21,210 nucleotides of DNA from an uncultured bacterium (GTDB lineage Bacteria > Bacillota > Clostridia > Oscillospirales > Oscillospiraceae): contig CANASS010000036.1 of NCBI GenBank assembly GCA_947364395.1, forward strand, positions 1 through 21,210. The letters are read 5' to 3'. Both the position numbers and the translations under genes were made by a program. Position 1 is the stretch's first letter. Each line of letters opens with the position of its first letter. Positions 6,984 to 15,509 of this stretch are shown here, piece by piece. The notes under the pieces were generated by a model, which was not told where the DNA came from, did not search any database, and saw only the letters and a program-made list of their open reading frames with translations.

Positions 6984-8739
6984 GGTCAGATTCCTCCAAT
7001 TCGTCGATGATTTCGGTTTCGTCCAGGGATGTAAATTCAAAGTCCAGATCGCCCGCGTCATAGAGGCACTTGGCGTTGTGGACGTAGGGGGCGGCCCCGC
7101 CGTCCCCGGTGTACTTGAGGTTGGGGTGCCGTTCCAAATCGAATTTGGCGTCCATCACCGGGGCCTCCCCCCGGATCAGGACGATGGAAAGCCGGTTGTC
7201 CAGCATACGCACTTCATCGGGGGTCAAGAGCTCACGGCCCGCTTGTTGAAAATTCTGGCTGTAGGAGCCGTTGCGCCCCTTGCTCTGGCTGCTGGTTTGG
7301 GTCTGGATCGTCTCCTTCCCCAAAAGCTCGGAAACGTACTTATGGGTGGATTGCTCGTTCCCACCCAAATAGATGAAGCTGTCCGCGTTGCCGATGATGC
7401 CTTCCCAGTCGTCTTTGAACAGGGACTTTAATTGTGAAATGTTCTGTAGTATAATGGTGGCCATGATGTTCCGGGAGCGCATGGTGGCCTGGAGCCGGGC
7501 ATAGCCGTCCGGCAAAGCTACATTGGCGAACTCGTCGAACATCAGCCGGACCGGGACGGGCAGGGCGCCGCCATGCACCTTGTCCGCCTGATAGTAGAGC
7601 TCCTGGAACGCCTGGGTATAGAGCATACCCACCAGGAAATTCAGCGAGGCGTCGTTACTGTCCGGGATGATGCAGAATACCGCCTGTTTCCGCTCCCCCA
7701 GCTTGTCCAGCTCCATGGTGTCTTTGCTGGTGATCCGCTGTACCTCCGGCAAGGTGAAGGGGGCCAGACGGACGGAGGCGGTAATCAAAATGCTCATGGC
7801 GGTTTCGCTGGGGGCCTGCTTGAACACCTTGTACTGACGCAGGGCGATATGGTTCGGGTTTTCTTCCTCCAACGCCTCAAACAGCAGGTCCAGGGGCGAT
7901 TGGTAGTCCCCGTCCCCCTCCTTGGCCGCCCCGTATTCCAGCATGGTCAACATCATTTCCATGGTCTGCTCCTCCGGGGGCGCCTCGTGGAGCAGATAGA
8001 GCATTAGGGCAGAGTCCAGGGCGATCTCGCTTTTCTCCCAGAAGGGATCGTTGGAGTGGGCCCCCTTGGGTGTGGTGTTGCGGATGAAATTGGCGATCAG
8101 TTTAAGCACGTCGGCGTCGCTGCGGATGTAGTGGAAGGGGTTATAATGGTCGCTGTGGTCCAGGTCCACAAGGTCGATCACCCGGATCACATACCCCTCC
8201 CGCAAGAGCAGCGGGACGGCGGCGCGGGCGAGCTCCCCCTTGGGGTCAGTCGCGATATAGGAGGCGTTGGCCTCATAGATATTGGGCTTCACCACATACC
8301 GGGTCTTGCCGGAACCGGAGCCGCCCACCACGATTTGCAGCAGATTGCGGAAGTGCTTCCGGCCATTCAAGCTCATGTGCAGGTTTTGGGACAGGATAAC
8401 GTTGTTGTGCAGGTCCTTGTCCCGGTATTTGCGGTCAAGCTGATGCACGTTCCCCCAATGGGCGGAGCCGTGTTCCTCCCCAGGGCGGCGGTTCTGCCTG
8501 CCGGTCAGGTACATGGTGACGGCAAAGCCGTAGGCCACCAGCGTCCCCAGCACAAAGCGGGGGGTGTGGGCCGTCCACCCGATGGCAAAGGGATGCTCCA
8601 TGGCGGCGGCGAAGCGTGGCAGGAGTTCAAACACATTCATGCCGTCCTCATAGGCGTAGGCCAGCACCGCCCCCATCCATAGGACGGGCAGGGCAAGGAA
8701 TATCCATTGAATATAGCCGCTGTCAGTCTGTTTTTTCAC
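6973..8739 (-). CDS. virD4: VirD4/TcpA-type conjugation coupling protein
   Basis: The type IV coupling protein recruits the relaxase-DNA complex to the channel. From the GTG at 8739 it has 588 residues: two N-terminal membrane helices (~11-29 and ~62-80), Walker A GGSGSGKT (~139-146), the TDPKGELAR block, PFWEKSEIALDSALMLYL, Walker B LMFDEFANV (~399-407), and SRNIMATIILQNISQLK. The C-terminal tail is acidic (DETEIIDELEESDHE). GTG 8739 is chosen because AAGGTGGGG lies just upstream, MKKQTDSGYIQW is a natural N-terminus, and the GTGA overlap couples it to the tiny ORF upstream. An ATG further upstream (8880) lies inside palindrome C and is unlikely to be used. Confidence 0.95.
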   Translation of the reverse strand: MKKQTDSGYIQWIFLALPVLWMGAVLAYAYEDGMNVFELLPRFAAAMEHPFAIGWTAHTPRFVLGTLVAYGFAVTMYLTGRQNRRPGEEHGSAHWGNVHQLDRKYRDKDLHNNVILSQNLHMSLNGRKHFRNLLQIVVGGSGSGKTRYVVKPNIYEANASYIATDPKGELARAAVPLLLREGYVIRVIDLVDLDHSDHYNPFHYIRSDADVLKLIANFIRNTTPKGAHSNDPFWEKSEIALDSALMLYLLHEAPPEEQTMEMMLTMLEYGAAKEGDGDYQSPLDLLFEALEEENPNHIALRQYKVFKQAPSETAMSILITASVRLAPFTLPEVQRITSKDTMELDKLGERKQAVFCIIPDSNDASLNFLVGMLYTQAFQELYYQADKVHGGALPVPVRLMFDEFANVALPDGYARLQATMRSRNIMATIILQNISQLKSLFKDDWEGIIGNADSFIYLGGNEQSTHKYVSELLGKETIQTQTSSQSKGRNGSYSQNFQQAGRELLTPDEVRMLDNRLSIVLIRGEAPVMDAKFDLERHPNLKYTGDGGAAPYVHNAKCLYDAGDLDFEFTSLDETEIIDELEESDHEK

Positions 8740-8840
8740 CGCCCACCCCACCTTTTTGCCGGGACGCTCCACCGCTCCCGTTTGCTGTGGATGGAGCGCC
8801 GAAAGGATAAGCTGCTGCGAACAGCCTTGAAATCGTCTAT
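8736..8840 (-). CDS. 34-residue basic leader ORF upstream of virD4, ATA start
   Basis: AAGGAGG (8849-8855) is followed 8 nt later by ATA and an open frame of 34 codons: IDDFKAVRSSLSFRRS, then IHSKRERWSVPAKRWGGR. Its TGA overlaps the virD4 GTG as GTGA, so it ends exactly where virD4 begins. The strong ribosome-binding site, the arginine-rich composition and the tight coupling argue for a real small gene, perhaps a translational leader or a small relaxosome or nucleic-acid-binding factor. If ATA is not used, this is a decayed leader ORF. Function is unknown and I cannot confirm family conservation without a search. Confidence 0.5.
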   Translation of the reverse strand: MDDFKAVRSSLSFRRSIHSKRERWSVPAKRWGGR

Positions 8841-8863
8841 TGTTTTCGCCTCCTTCAAAGGGG

Positions 8864-8898
8864 CCGGAAATGCGTCTCATGGTGAGATTTAATTCCGG
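8864..8898. repeat. Dispersed palindromic repeat, copy C (imperfect)
   Basis: CCGGAAATGCGTCTCA, spacer TGG, TGAGATTTAATTCCGG. Twelve of 16 arm positions pair; the mismatches are confined to the arm middle, and the right arm is the TTTAATT variant shared with copy A. It lies between the LPD28-like gene and the virD4 leader ORF. Confidence 0.8.
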
Positions 8899-8974
8899 CG
8901 CGAAGTAAGTGATCGAAAATAGGTGCTGCCGCTTATGCGCGGGGGTGCCCGGGCCTTTGATATGCTGGCCCTGC

Positions 8975-9508
8975 TCAACGTTTGTGGCCTGTGTGCTTTT
9001 TCGGCCTCTGTGTCACCGCCTTGATCTTTGCCAGATTAAAGCCCCAATCCTGGGGGCGGATTTCCTGGAGCGTCCCGCCCCACGCCACAACGTTACCGGG
9101 CCTGGAACGGTAGCCGTCCTGCACCTGTTCAAACACGCAGTATTTCATGCCCTTCCCGGCCCCCGAAGGGGCGACGGCAAAACCATGGGCCTGCGTCTCG
9201 TCAATGATGTAATAAGCGGGGCCGCTGCCCGCTTCACTGGCCGCGAAGAAATATTTGCGGTAGAACTCCATATCCCGGATGTAGTCCAGCGGCGCGTATC
9301 TTGCGCCGGTCTGCTCCATGCGCTCGGCAAATTCACAGATATGGTAGCACCAGCCCCCAATCTCTGTGTGGTACTCGTCTATGAAGCGGCACACCCGGTC
9401 AGTCTGCCGTCCGTCAGGGTAGGTGATCCTGACGCGCCCGCCGTCCGGGAGGTGGAACAGGGTCTTGTAGTCGCTGTTGATAAAGCGGATATACTTTTTT
9501 TCGGGCAT
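8975..9508 (-). CDS. Conserved ICE protein, LPD28-like domain
   Basis: A 177-residue soluble protein with no signal or membrane segment. The N-terminal half (YIRFINSDYKTLFHLPDGGRV, RITYPDGRQTDRVCRFIDEYH, HICEFAERMEQTGARY) resembles large polyvalent-protein-associated domain 28, carried by mobile-element proteins; I make this assignment from memory with limited certainty. The C-terminal part (FYRKYFFAASEAG, IIDETQAHGFAVAPSGAGKG, then a basic tail) is not recognised. GAPSGAGKG-like glycines recall a P-loop but no Walker B is visible. The ATG at 9508 has AGGAGG 6-7 nt upstream. The gene sits between two palindromes (C and D), downstream of the adhesin and upstream of virD4. Its role is unknown; an accessory transfer function is inferred from position. 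Confidence 0.7.
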   Translation of the reverse strand: MPEKKYIRFINSDYKTLFHLPDGGRVRITYPDGRQTDRVCRFIDEYHTEIGGWCYHICEFAERMEQTGARYAPLDYIRDMEFYRKYFFAASEAGSGPAYYIIDETQAHGFAVAPSGAGKGMKYCVFEQVQDGYRSRPGNVVAWGGTLQEIRPQDWGFNLAKIKAVTQRPKKHTGHKR

Positions 9509-9527
9509 ATTTCCCTCCTATTCAAAG

Positions 9528-9562
9528 GGGGAAATGTGTCTCACGATGAGACACATTTCCCC
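9528..9562. repeat. Dispersed palindromic repeat, copy D (perfect)
   Basis: GGGGAAATGTGTCTCA, spacer CGA, then its exact reverse complement: 16-bp perfect arms. It begins 8 nt after the adhesin stop codon in the direction of transcription and ends 19 nt before the start codon of the next gene. Confidence 0.9.
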
Positions 9563-9570
9563 GGCGGTTT

Positions 9571-12500
9571 TTAATAGCCGGTTTTGGGCAGGGTGGGCAC
9601 GATGGGTTTCCCATATACTTTTGTTACCCAGCGGGTCACGGCCTGCTGCCAGATGCCGTTATAGGTGCCGCCCACGTCGGCCACGTTGACGAAGCTGCTC
9701 CCAGGGGCAAGGCCGGGCAGGGCCACGCAGTACACCATGGGGGCCTCCACCTGGGAGAACCCGCCGGGGGCCTGCCCGAACACGAACATGATCTCGGTGA
9801 CACGCTGGTTGGATGCCAGCCCCAGGGCCACGGGGGACGCGGCCAGGATGTAGTTTTTGCTGGTGCTCAGGTTGTCGGCCAGCGTGAGGTAGTCCCCGGT
9901 GTTGTTCACCTTGTATACGATCTTGTAATTTCCGGGGAAGTTGTAGGTGCCCGTCACGATCTTGTCCAGCTTCACGGCGGCGGGCAGCGTATCCCTCCAA
10001 TAGAAGGATTCCAGGGTCACGTTGCTGGTGTTTCCGATATGGGAGAACACATAGCGCACAGGCTGGCCGGACATGGCCTCCTTGGGCCCGGTCTTTTCGA
10101 TGGAAACCCCCGTGGACACGCTCTTATTGGTGATCTCCAGCTTCACGATCTGGCCGCTGTGTTCCAACACGGCGGTAAAGGTGTCGGCGGTGGCGCCGTA
10201 GTTGGCCGGGGCCTTGGTTTCCTTGATGGTATAGCGGCCCAGGGGCAGGGCCTTGGAGGACGCCAGCCCGTTCCTGTCGGTCACGATGGTGTCCACCTTG
10301 TTCCCGTTGCGCTCGTTGTAAATCTCAAAGGTGGCCCCGGCCAGCGGCGTCCCGGCGGGCAGGCCGTTGGTGGGGTTATAGTCGGCGGATTTCTTCACGA
10401 TCTGGATTTGCCCCCGGACGGCGGTATTGGGCCATGTGATGGTGGAGCAGCCGCCGTACTGGATGTAAATTGTTTTGGGCTGGGTGTCCAAAATATAGCC
10501 GTCCGCACACTCGATCTCCCGGATGGTGTACTTGCCGTCGGCCAGCTCCTTGTCGATGAACACATAACCCTCGTTGTCGCTCTGATAGGTGCCGATGGGG
10601 TTGCCTCGGCTGTCGGACACCAGGAAGGTGACGCCAAAAATCCCCTCGCCCGTCAGGCTGTCCACCTTATGGATCAGGGCGGAACCGGCCTTTCGGTTGG
10701 TCACTTCCAGCACGGCCTGCTGGCCGTCCTTCACTTCAATTCGGTGGGGGGTGGCGTCCAGGCGGTAGCCATCGGCGGCCTTGCGCTCCACCACCTCATA
10801 CCAGCCCTTCTCGGCCTGGGGGAGCTGGATCATGCCGTTGCTGTCGGTGGTGAAGGTGCCGATGATCTCCCCGTTCAGCTTCCGCACCTCCATCTGGACG
10901 TTGGGGATTCGCTCGGAAGTCTGCTCGTCCTTTTTCACGATGGTCAAGCCGCCCACCTTCGTGTTATACACGGTGATGGTCTGCGTGTCCGAAGGGTTCA
11001 CTTTCACGGTCTGCGTCCGGGTGCCCTCGTCCATCACATAGCCGGGCAGGGGCTTTGTCTCGGTGATCACCAGTGTGCCGGACACGCCGGAAATTCTGAT
11101 CTCGCCGTTGCTGTCGGTCTTATACAACCCCTTGCTGGACAGGTGGCCGTTGTCATCGTCCAGATAGCTGCCGTCCGAATAGGTAATCTGGAACTCTACC
11201 CCGGCCAACGGCTTCAACGTGTCCTTGTCCAGCTTTCGGATCACGATACAGCCCAGCTTTTTGTTATAAAAGCGGAGGTACTGCACTTCCCCCTCTTTGA
11301 TTTTGATGGACTTGGGCTGGCCGTCCAGCTCGTAGCCCTCCACGGTTTTGATCTCGCGGGCGGTGATGGTAGTCCCCGGTTCCAGGCCCTCCAAAACGAT
11401 CCGGCCCGCCTCATCTGTCACAAACTCGCCGTTGCTGGTGCCCACCACCGCGCCGGAGCTGTCGGTGACAAGGAAGGTAACACCCTTGATGGGTGTGGTG
11501 GTGCCCTCGATATACTTCTCGATTACAAGGGTAGTCGCGGCCTTATTGTAAAAATAGAGGGTCTGCGTGTCGTTGGGCCGCACGTCCACGGTCTGCGTCC
11601 GGGTGGCCTCGTCGATGGTGTAGCCGGGGATGCTCTTTGTTTCGGTGACAACCAGCGTCCCCACTACGCCGTTGATGGTGATCTTGCCGTCCCGGTCAGT
11701 GTAGTACAGGCCGTTGGAGCTGATGCGGCCGCTGGCGTCCGGCACAAATTCCCCGGTGGAAGTGGTCACTTTGAACTCCACCCCCTGGAGGGGCTTGCCG
11801 TCCGTGCTCTTTTTCAAAATGACGAGCGAGCCCGCCTTACTGTTCTTCACCACAACAGTCTGCGTGTCGCCCCCGGTGCCAATGACGACATTAACGCTGG
11901 GGCTGTCCATCACATAACCGTCCGGGGCCTTGATCTCATTTATGACGTAAGCGCCGGGGGCAAGGTTGGTGATGCGGATTTCACCCTGGGCGTCGGTTCG
12001 GAAAATGCCGTTCTGCGTCAGGGTGGACGTGCCGATCACGCCGTCCAAACCGACCTCACAGCCCGCCGCCGTCGTGATGCGGAACTCGGCCCCGCTCAAA
12101 GGCTGGTTGTCCTGGCTCCTTTTCTGGATGATCAATTTCCCGCGGGGCTGGTTTTTGAAGGTCAAACTGACGGTGCGGCCCTCTTTCGTCTGGATGGTCT
12201 GGCTCTGGGTGTCCAAAATAAACCCGGCGGGGGCGCGTGTCTCGGTGACGACCACGCTCTTTCCCGGTTTCAGCCCATCAATACGGATTTCCCCGTTTTC
12301 ATCGGTTCTGAAAATGCCGTTGCTGTCCCCGATCAAAGTGCCGTCCGAATACATCACTTTGAACTCGGCGTTCTGGAGGGTGACGGAGGGGTTGGTGGCG
12401 CACACCTTACGGATCAACAAACTGCCGTCCGGCGAATTGGAAAAACGGACGGTGACAACGCTCTGCTCCCCGCTGTCCGCCAGGAAAACCGTTTCGCTGG

Positions 12501-15294
12501 ACTGGATGATGGAATAGCCGTCGGCGGGGTCAACTTCTTCAATGAGATAGGTGCCCGGCTCCAGCCCCGTCCACATGGCAATGCCGTTTTTGTCCGTCAC
12601 CTTCTGGCCGATGACAGTGCCGCCCGTGCCGCTGGAACCGCCCAGCCAGCGAAGCTGAAAAGTACAGCCGGGCAGGGCCTCATGGGTGACATTATCGTAT
12701 TTTTCGATTATAATAGCATTTTTTGGGGTGTTCTGGAAGCGGACAACATGGGTTTCCCCGGCCTTCAAATAGATGTCCTGGGTGTCCGGCTGCTTGATGG
12801 TGTAGCCGGGGGCGGGCTCCAGCTCCTTCACCCGATACCAGCCTGTCTCCAGCTTCTCCAACAGGATTTCGCCGTTTTTGTCCGTATAAAAGGTGCCCAG
12901 GTCGTTCAGCTCGCCGGTGATGGTGTCGTCGCTGCCCCGCCACACCTGGAACTTGACGTGCTCAATGGGGCTGTGGGTGATGCTGTCCTCCTTCACGATT
13001 TTCAAATCGGGCTTGCGCAGGTTGGTCAACTCCACGATACAGGTGCGGTTTTCTTCCAGGTAGACGGTCCTGGGGGTATCGTCCCCCACATAACCGGGGG
13101 CGGGCTTTACCTCAGTGATGGTGTACGCGCCGGGCCGCAGGCCGTCCAGCACGATCAGGCCGTCCTTGTCGGTCTGGTGCTGGTCGCTGTAGCCGCCGTT
13201 GACTTCCTCCACTAAGAAGGTAGCGCCCTGGATGGGCTGGTCCGTCTGCTGATCCCGTTTCAACAGCCGCAGGCCGGGCCGGGTGCTGTTGCGGAAATCC
13301 GCCACCACGTCCTGGTCTTTGGCGGCGTCGATCCAGACGGTCTTGCGGTTGTTGGCGTCCAGCAGGTAGGGGGCGGGCACGTCCGTCTCGGTGATCTCAT
13401 AGCACCCGCTGGGCATATCGGACAGGGTAACGGTGCCGTCCGCCCCCGTCACCACGTCATTTTCATAGCCCAGGTTTACGCCGTGGATATGGAAGGAAGT
13501 GTTGGGTACGGACGCGCCCGTCTCCAAATCCCGCTTGGAAATGGTGAGTGCCCGCTTGTGATGGTTCATCTTCTCCACCACAATAGTCTGCTCCCCCTGC
13601 AAGTCCTCGGCGTTGACGTGGACGCCCACGGGGGAACGGTCACAGTCAAAGCCAGCGGGGGCGGACACCTCCCGGAACTCATAGTAGCCCTCAGTGATAT
13701 GGGACACGGTGATGGTGCCGTCAGCCTGGGTTTCCTCGGTGGCGATCACCTGCCCGTCCCGGAGCACCAGGAAAATGGCCCCGGCCAACGGCTGGCCGCT
13801 CTCGTCCACCTTTTTGAGCTGCACCTTCACCTTGGCCGAGTTTTCAAAGACCAGGGACACATCGGTTTTGCCGTCCCACACGAAGGGCTGCTTCACTTTG
13901 GCGACATCGGAACTGAGGATGAAACCCTCGGGCGGGGTGATCTCCTCCGCCAGATATGCCCCGGTGGGCAGCTTGGAAAAATCCAAATCTTCCTTGGAAA
14001 TGTAGCCGCCCTCTTTGGTGATGTACTCCCCGAAGAAACTGCCGCCGTCGTCCAGCTTGACGGAGGTGATGCGGATGACCGCGCCGGGGATGCCCTCGGT
14101 GGGGTCGTCCGCGTTTACCTTGCGGATGGAACCGTCCCCGCCGCCCGGCTGGTCAGGCACATTGAAAAAAGTGAACACACTGTTGGCGGCGCCGTTGGGC
14201 AGGACAGTGACAAGCTGGGATTCGGTCTGCGCCACATAGCCCTCCGGCACAGCTTCCTCGGTGATCAGGTACTGGCCCGCGGTGAGGCCGTCCGCGTCGG
14301 TCAGCCTCAATGTGCCGTCCGCGCCGGTGGTGCGGGTGACGGAAAAATCCCCGGAGCCGTCCGCGCTCTTGACGCTGAAGCTGACGCCGGACAAGGGCCT
14401 GTTCGTGCCTGCCTCCAATTTCTTCACGGTGAGCTCAACGCCTGTTTCCTCATAGTCCCTGTCCGGCACAGCGATCAAAAGATGCTGCATGGGCACGCCG
14501 GACTGGCCCGCCAGCTTCCAGGGCTGGCTTTTATCCCATTCATAGGTCCACAGGCGGTACTTGTGAAAATACTCCGGGTGGTCCAGCACCAAATTTACCC
14601 CGGTGGCAACGAAGTCATAGGCGGAGTTGCCCGTCTTGCCGCCGTCCGCGCTGTCGATGATGGAATGGGTGCCCACCTTGCTCCAATCCGTGATGAAAGA
14701 GGACTGGCCGTAGGTATCATGGTACAGCTTCATGGCGGCCACAAATTCCTCGGCCATCTGCTCAATGAAGCCCTCCCGGTTGCTGTTCACGTCCAGGATG
14801 GCGCCATGCTCATAGAGCCAGCTTCCCGCCTGGGCCACCAGGAACCATATGTCGGACCAATACTGGGACCACGTTTCCAGGGCCACGGCGTTCCCGGCGG
14901 CGGTGAAGTCGCCGTAGGTGTGGGAGTAGATATAGGTGAGCAGCACCCGCAGGGAGGCGCTGTTCACCTCCCCCTGGTAGTTCCACTTCTGACCGTTGGC
15001 GGCAGGGCCCAGGGTGCCTTTCTGATAGGCGCACAGGGCGCGGGTGGAGCCATAGCCCGGAACTGTCACCTGTTCGTCGAATACATAGGGCAGGCCCACG
15101 TTGTTGATGGTGCTGCTGGCGGCCTTGTAGCGGACGGACTTCCCGCCGATCTTCATGTAGTCGCTGCTTTTCTGTGTGATGGAGCCGGGGGCGCTGGCCT
15201 GTTCCGCAGCGAAGGCGGACAGGGGCAGCAGTCCCATGACGCACACCAGCGCCAGCAGCAGGGACATAACGCGGTTGAAAAATTTATACTTCAA
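9571..15294 (-). CDS. Giant SpaA/CnaB-repeat surface adhesin with thioester-like domain
   Basis: A 1907-residue secreted protein. The signal peptide spans residues 1-30 (hydrophobic core, then LSAFA). A thioester-type domain (~40-280) has RALCAYQKG (Cys88) and WFLVAQAGSW (Gln155), the pair expected to form an internal Cys-Gln thioester. I count 15 CnaB/SpaA modules of ~90-100 residues from ~285 to ~1720, each with a strand bearing Lys (TVKKLEA, IRKVNAD, ISKRDLE, IVKKDEQ) and a closing E motif (ITEEAVPEGY, VTETRAPAGF, IKETKAPANY), the residues that form isopeptide bonds. A DUF11-like domain (STGVSIEKTGPKEAMSGQPV onward) follows. The protein ends LPKTGY-stop, so the sorting motif lacks the usual membrane tail. 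The start is TTG with AAGGAGG 7 nt upstream. It probably projects a covalently stabilised fibre for attachment to host or partner cells. Confidence 0.93.
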   Translation of the reverse strand: MKYKFFNRVMSLLLALVCVMGLLPLSAFAAEQASAPGSITQKSSDYMKIGGKSVRYKAASSTINNVGLPYVFDEQVTVPGYGSTRALCAYQKGTLGPAANGQKWNYQGEVNSASLRVLLTYIYSHTYGDFTAAGNAVALETWSQYWSDIWFLVAQAGSWLYEHGAILDVNSNREGFIEQMAEEFVAAMKLYHDTYGQSSFITDWSKVGTHSIIDSADGGKTGNSAYDFVATGVNLVLDHPEYFHKYRLWTYEWDKSQPWKLAGQSGVPMQHLLIAVPDRDYEETGVELTVKKLEAGTNRPLSGVSFSVKSADGSGDFSVTRTTGADGTLRLTDADGLTAGQYLITEEAVPEGYVAQTESQLVTVLPNGAANSVFTFFNVPDQPGGGDGSIRKVNADDPTEGIPGAVIRITSVKLDDGGSFFGEYITKEGGYISKEDLDFSKLPTGAYLAEEITPPEGFILSSDVAKVKQPFVWDGKTDVSLVFENSAKVKVQLKKVDESGQPLAGAIFLVLRDGQVIATEETQADGTITVSHITEGYYEFREVSAPAGFDCDRSPVGVHVNAEDLQGEQTIVVEKMNHHKRALTISKRDLETGASVPNTSFHIHGVNLGYENDVVTGADGTVTLSDMPSGCYEITETDVPAPYLLDANNRKTVWIDAAKDQDVVADFRNSTRPGLRLLKRDQQTDQPIQGATFLVEEVNGGYSDQHQTDKDGLIVLDGLRPGAYTITEVKPAPGYVGDDTPRTVYLEENRTCIVELTNLRKPDLKIVKEDSITHSPIEHVKFQVWRGSDDTITGELNDLGTFYTDKNGEILLEKLETGWYRVKELEPAPGYTIKQPDTQDIYLKAGETHVVRFQNTPKNAIIIEKYDNVTHEALPGCTFQLRWLGGSSGTGGTVIGQKVTDKNGIAMWTGLEPGTYLIEEVDPADGYSIIQSSETVFLADSGEQSVVTVRFSNSPDGSLLIRKVCATNPSVTLQNAEFKVMYSDGTLIGDSNGIFRTDENGEIRIDGLKPGKSVVVTETRAPAGFILDTQSQTIQTKEGRTVSLTFKNQPRGKLIIQKRSQDNQPLSGAEFRITTAAGCEVGLDGVIGTSTLTQNGIFRTDAQGEIRITNLAPGAYVINEIKAPDGYVMDSPSVNVVIGTGGDTQTVVVKNSKAGSLVILKKSTDGKPLQGVEFKVTTSTGEFVPDASGRISSNGLYYTDRDGKITINGVVGTLVVTETKSIPGYTIDEATRTQTVDVRPNDTQTLYFYNKAATTLVIEKYIEGTTTPIKGVTFLVTDSSGAVVGTSNGEFVTDEAGRIVLEGLEPGTTITAREIKTVEGYELDGQPKSIKIKEGEVQYLRFYNKKLGCIVIRKLDKDTLKPLAGVEFQITYSDGSYLDDDNGHLSSKGLYKTDSNGEIRISGVSGTLVITETKPLPGYVMDEGTRTQTVKVNPSDTQTITVYNTKVGGLTIVKKDEQTSERIPNVQMEVRKLNGEIIGTFTTDSNGMIQLPQAEKGWYEVVERKAADGYRLDATPHRIEVKDGQQAVLEVTNRKAGSALIHKVDSLTGEGIFGVTFLVSDSRGNPIGTYQSDNEGYVFIDKELADGKYTIREIECADGYILDTQPKTIYIQYGGCSTITWPNTAVRGQIQIVKKSADYNPTNGLPAGTPLAGATFEIYNERNGNKVDTIVTDRNGLASSKALPLGRYTIKETKAPANYGATADTFTAVLEHSGQIVKLEITNKSVSTGVSIEKTGPKEAMSGQPVRYVFSHIGNTSNVTLESFYWRDTLPAAVKLDKIVTGTYNFPGNYKIVYKVNNTGDYLTLADNLSTSKNYILAASPVALGLASNQRVTEIMFVFGQAPGGFSQVEAPMVYCVALPGLAPGSSFVNVADVGGTYNGIWQQAVTRWVTKVYGKPIVPTLPKTGY

Positions 15295-15318
15295 ACTTTT
15301 ACCTCCTTAAAATGGGGC

Positions 15319-15348
15319 GGGGCCAGATCGTGAAAACGGTCTGGCCCC
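15319..15348 (-). promoter_or_regulatory. GC-rich hairpin in the adhesin leader
   Basis: Thirteen-base arms (GGGGCCAGATCGT / ACGGTCTGGCCCC, one G-T wobble) with a 4-nt loop lie about 10 nt upstream of the adhesin Shine-Dalgarno. On the minus strand the stem is followed by GCCCCATTTT, a weak T-run. It could be an attenuator, an intrinsic terminator for upstream transcripts, or a 5' stabilising stem. Confidence 0.6.
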
Positions 15349-15359
15349 GTCAGAAATGG

Positions 15360-15386
15360 GGAACGGGAATTGTGTCTCACCATGAG
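15360..15386. repeat. Palindromic repeat copy E, left half with target duplication
   Basis: The left arm GGAACGGGAATTGTGTCTCA is followed by CCATGAG. Positions 15376-15386 (CTCACCATGAG) are the left copy of the 11-bp target duplication of the insertion sequence. With the IS removed, the locus is a perfect palindrome with 20-bp arms and CCA spacer. Confidence 0.9.
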
Positions 15387-15473
15387 TAATGTCATTAAGT
15401 TTGGAATAAGGAGAAAATAAAGTCAAAAAAGATGTAAAAAGAGGTTGACAAAAGAGAAAAATGTGCGGCGAAG

Positions 15474-15500
15474 CCCTGAAAAGTAAACTTGCTTTTCGGG
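15474..15500 (+). promoter_or_regulatory. Stem-loop covering the transposase ribosome-binding site
   Basis: CCC-T-GAAAAG pairs with CTTTTCGGG (nine pairs, one bulged T). The 3' arm includes the first Gs of the GGGAGGG Shine-Dalgarno. Such a structure would limit transposase translation, especially from read-through transcripts, a known strategy of IS elements; its action here is inference. Confidence 0.5.
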
Positions 15501-15509
15501 AGGGCGCAC

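Noticed and set aside
10039..13215. 1058-codon plus-strand open frame opposite the adhesin
   Set aside because: Antisense shadow of repeated CnaB modules; repetitive composition follows the coding strand, with no ribosome-binding site or recognisable domain.
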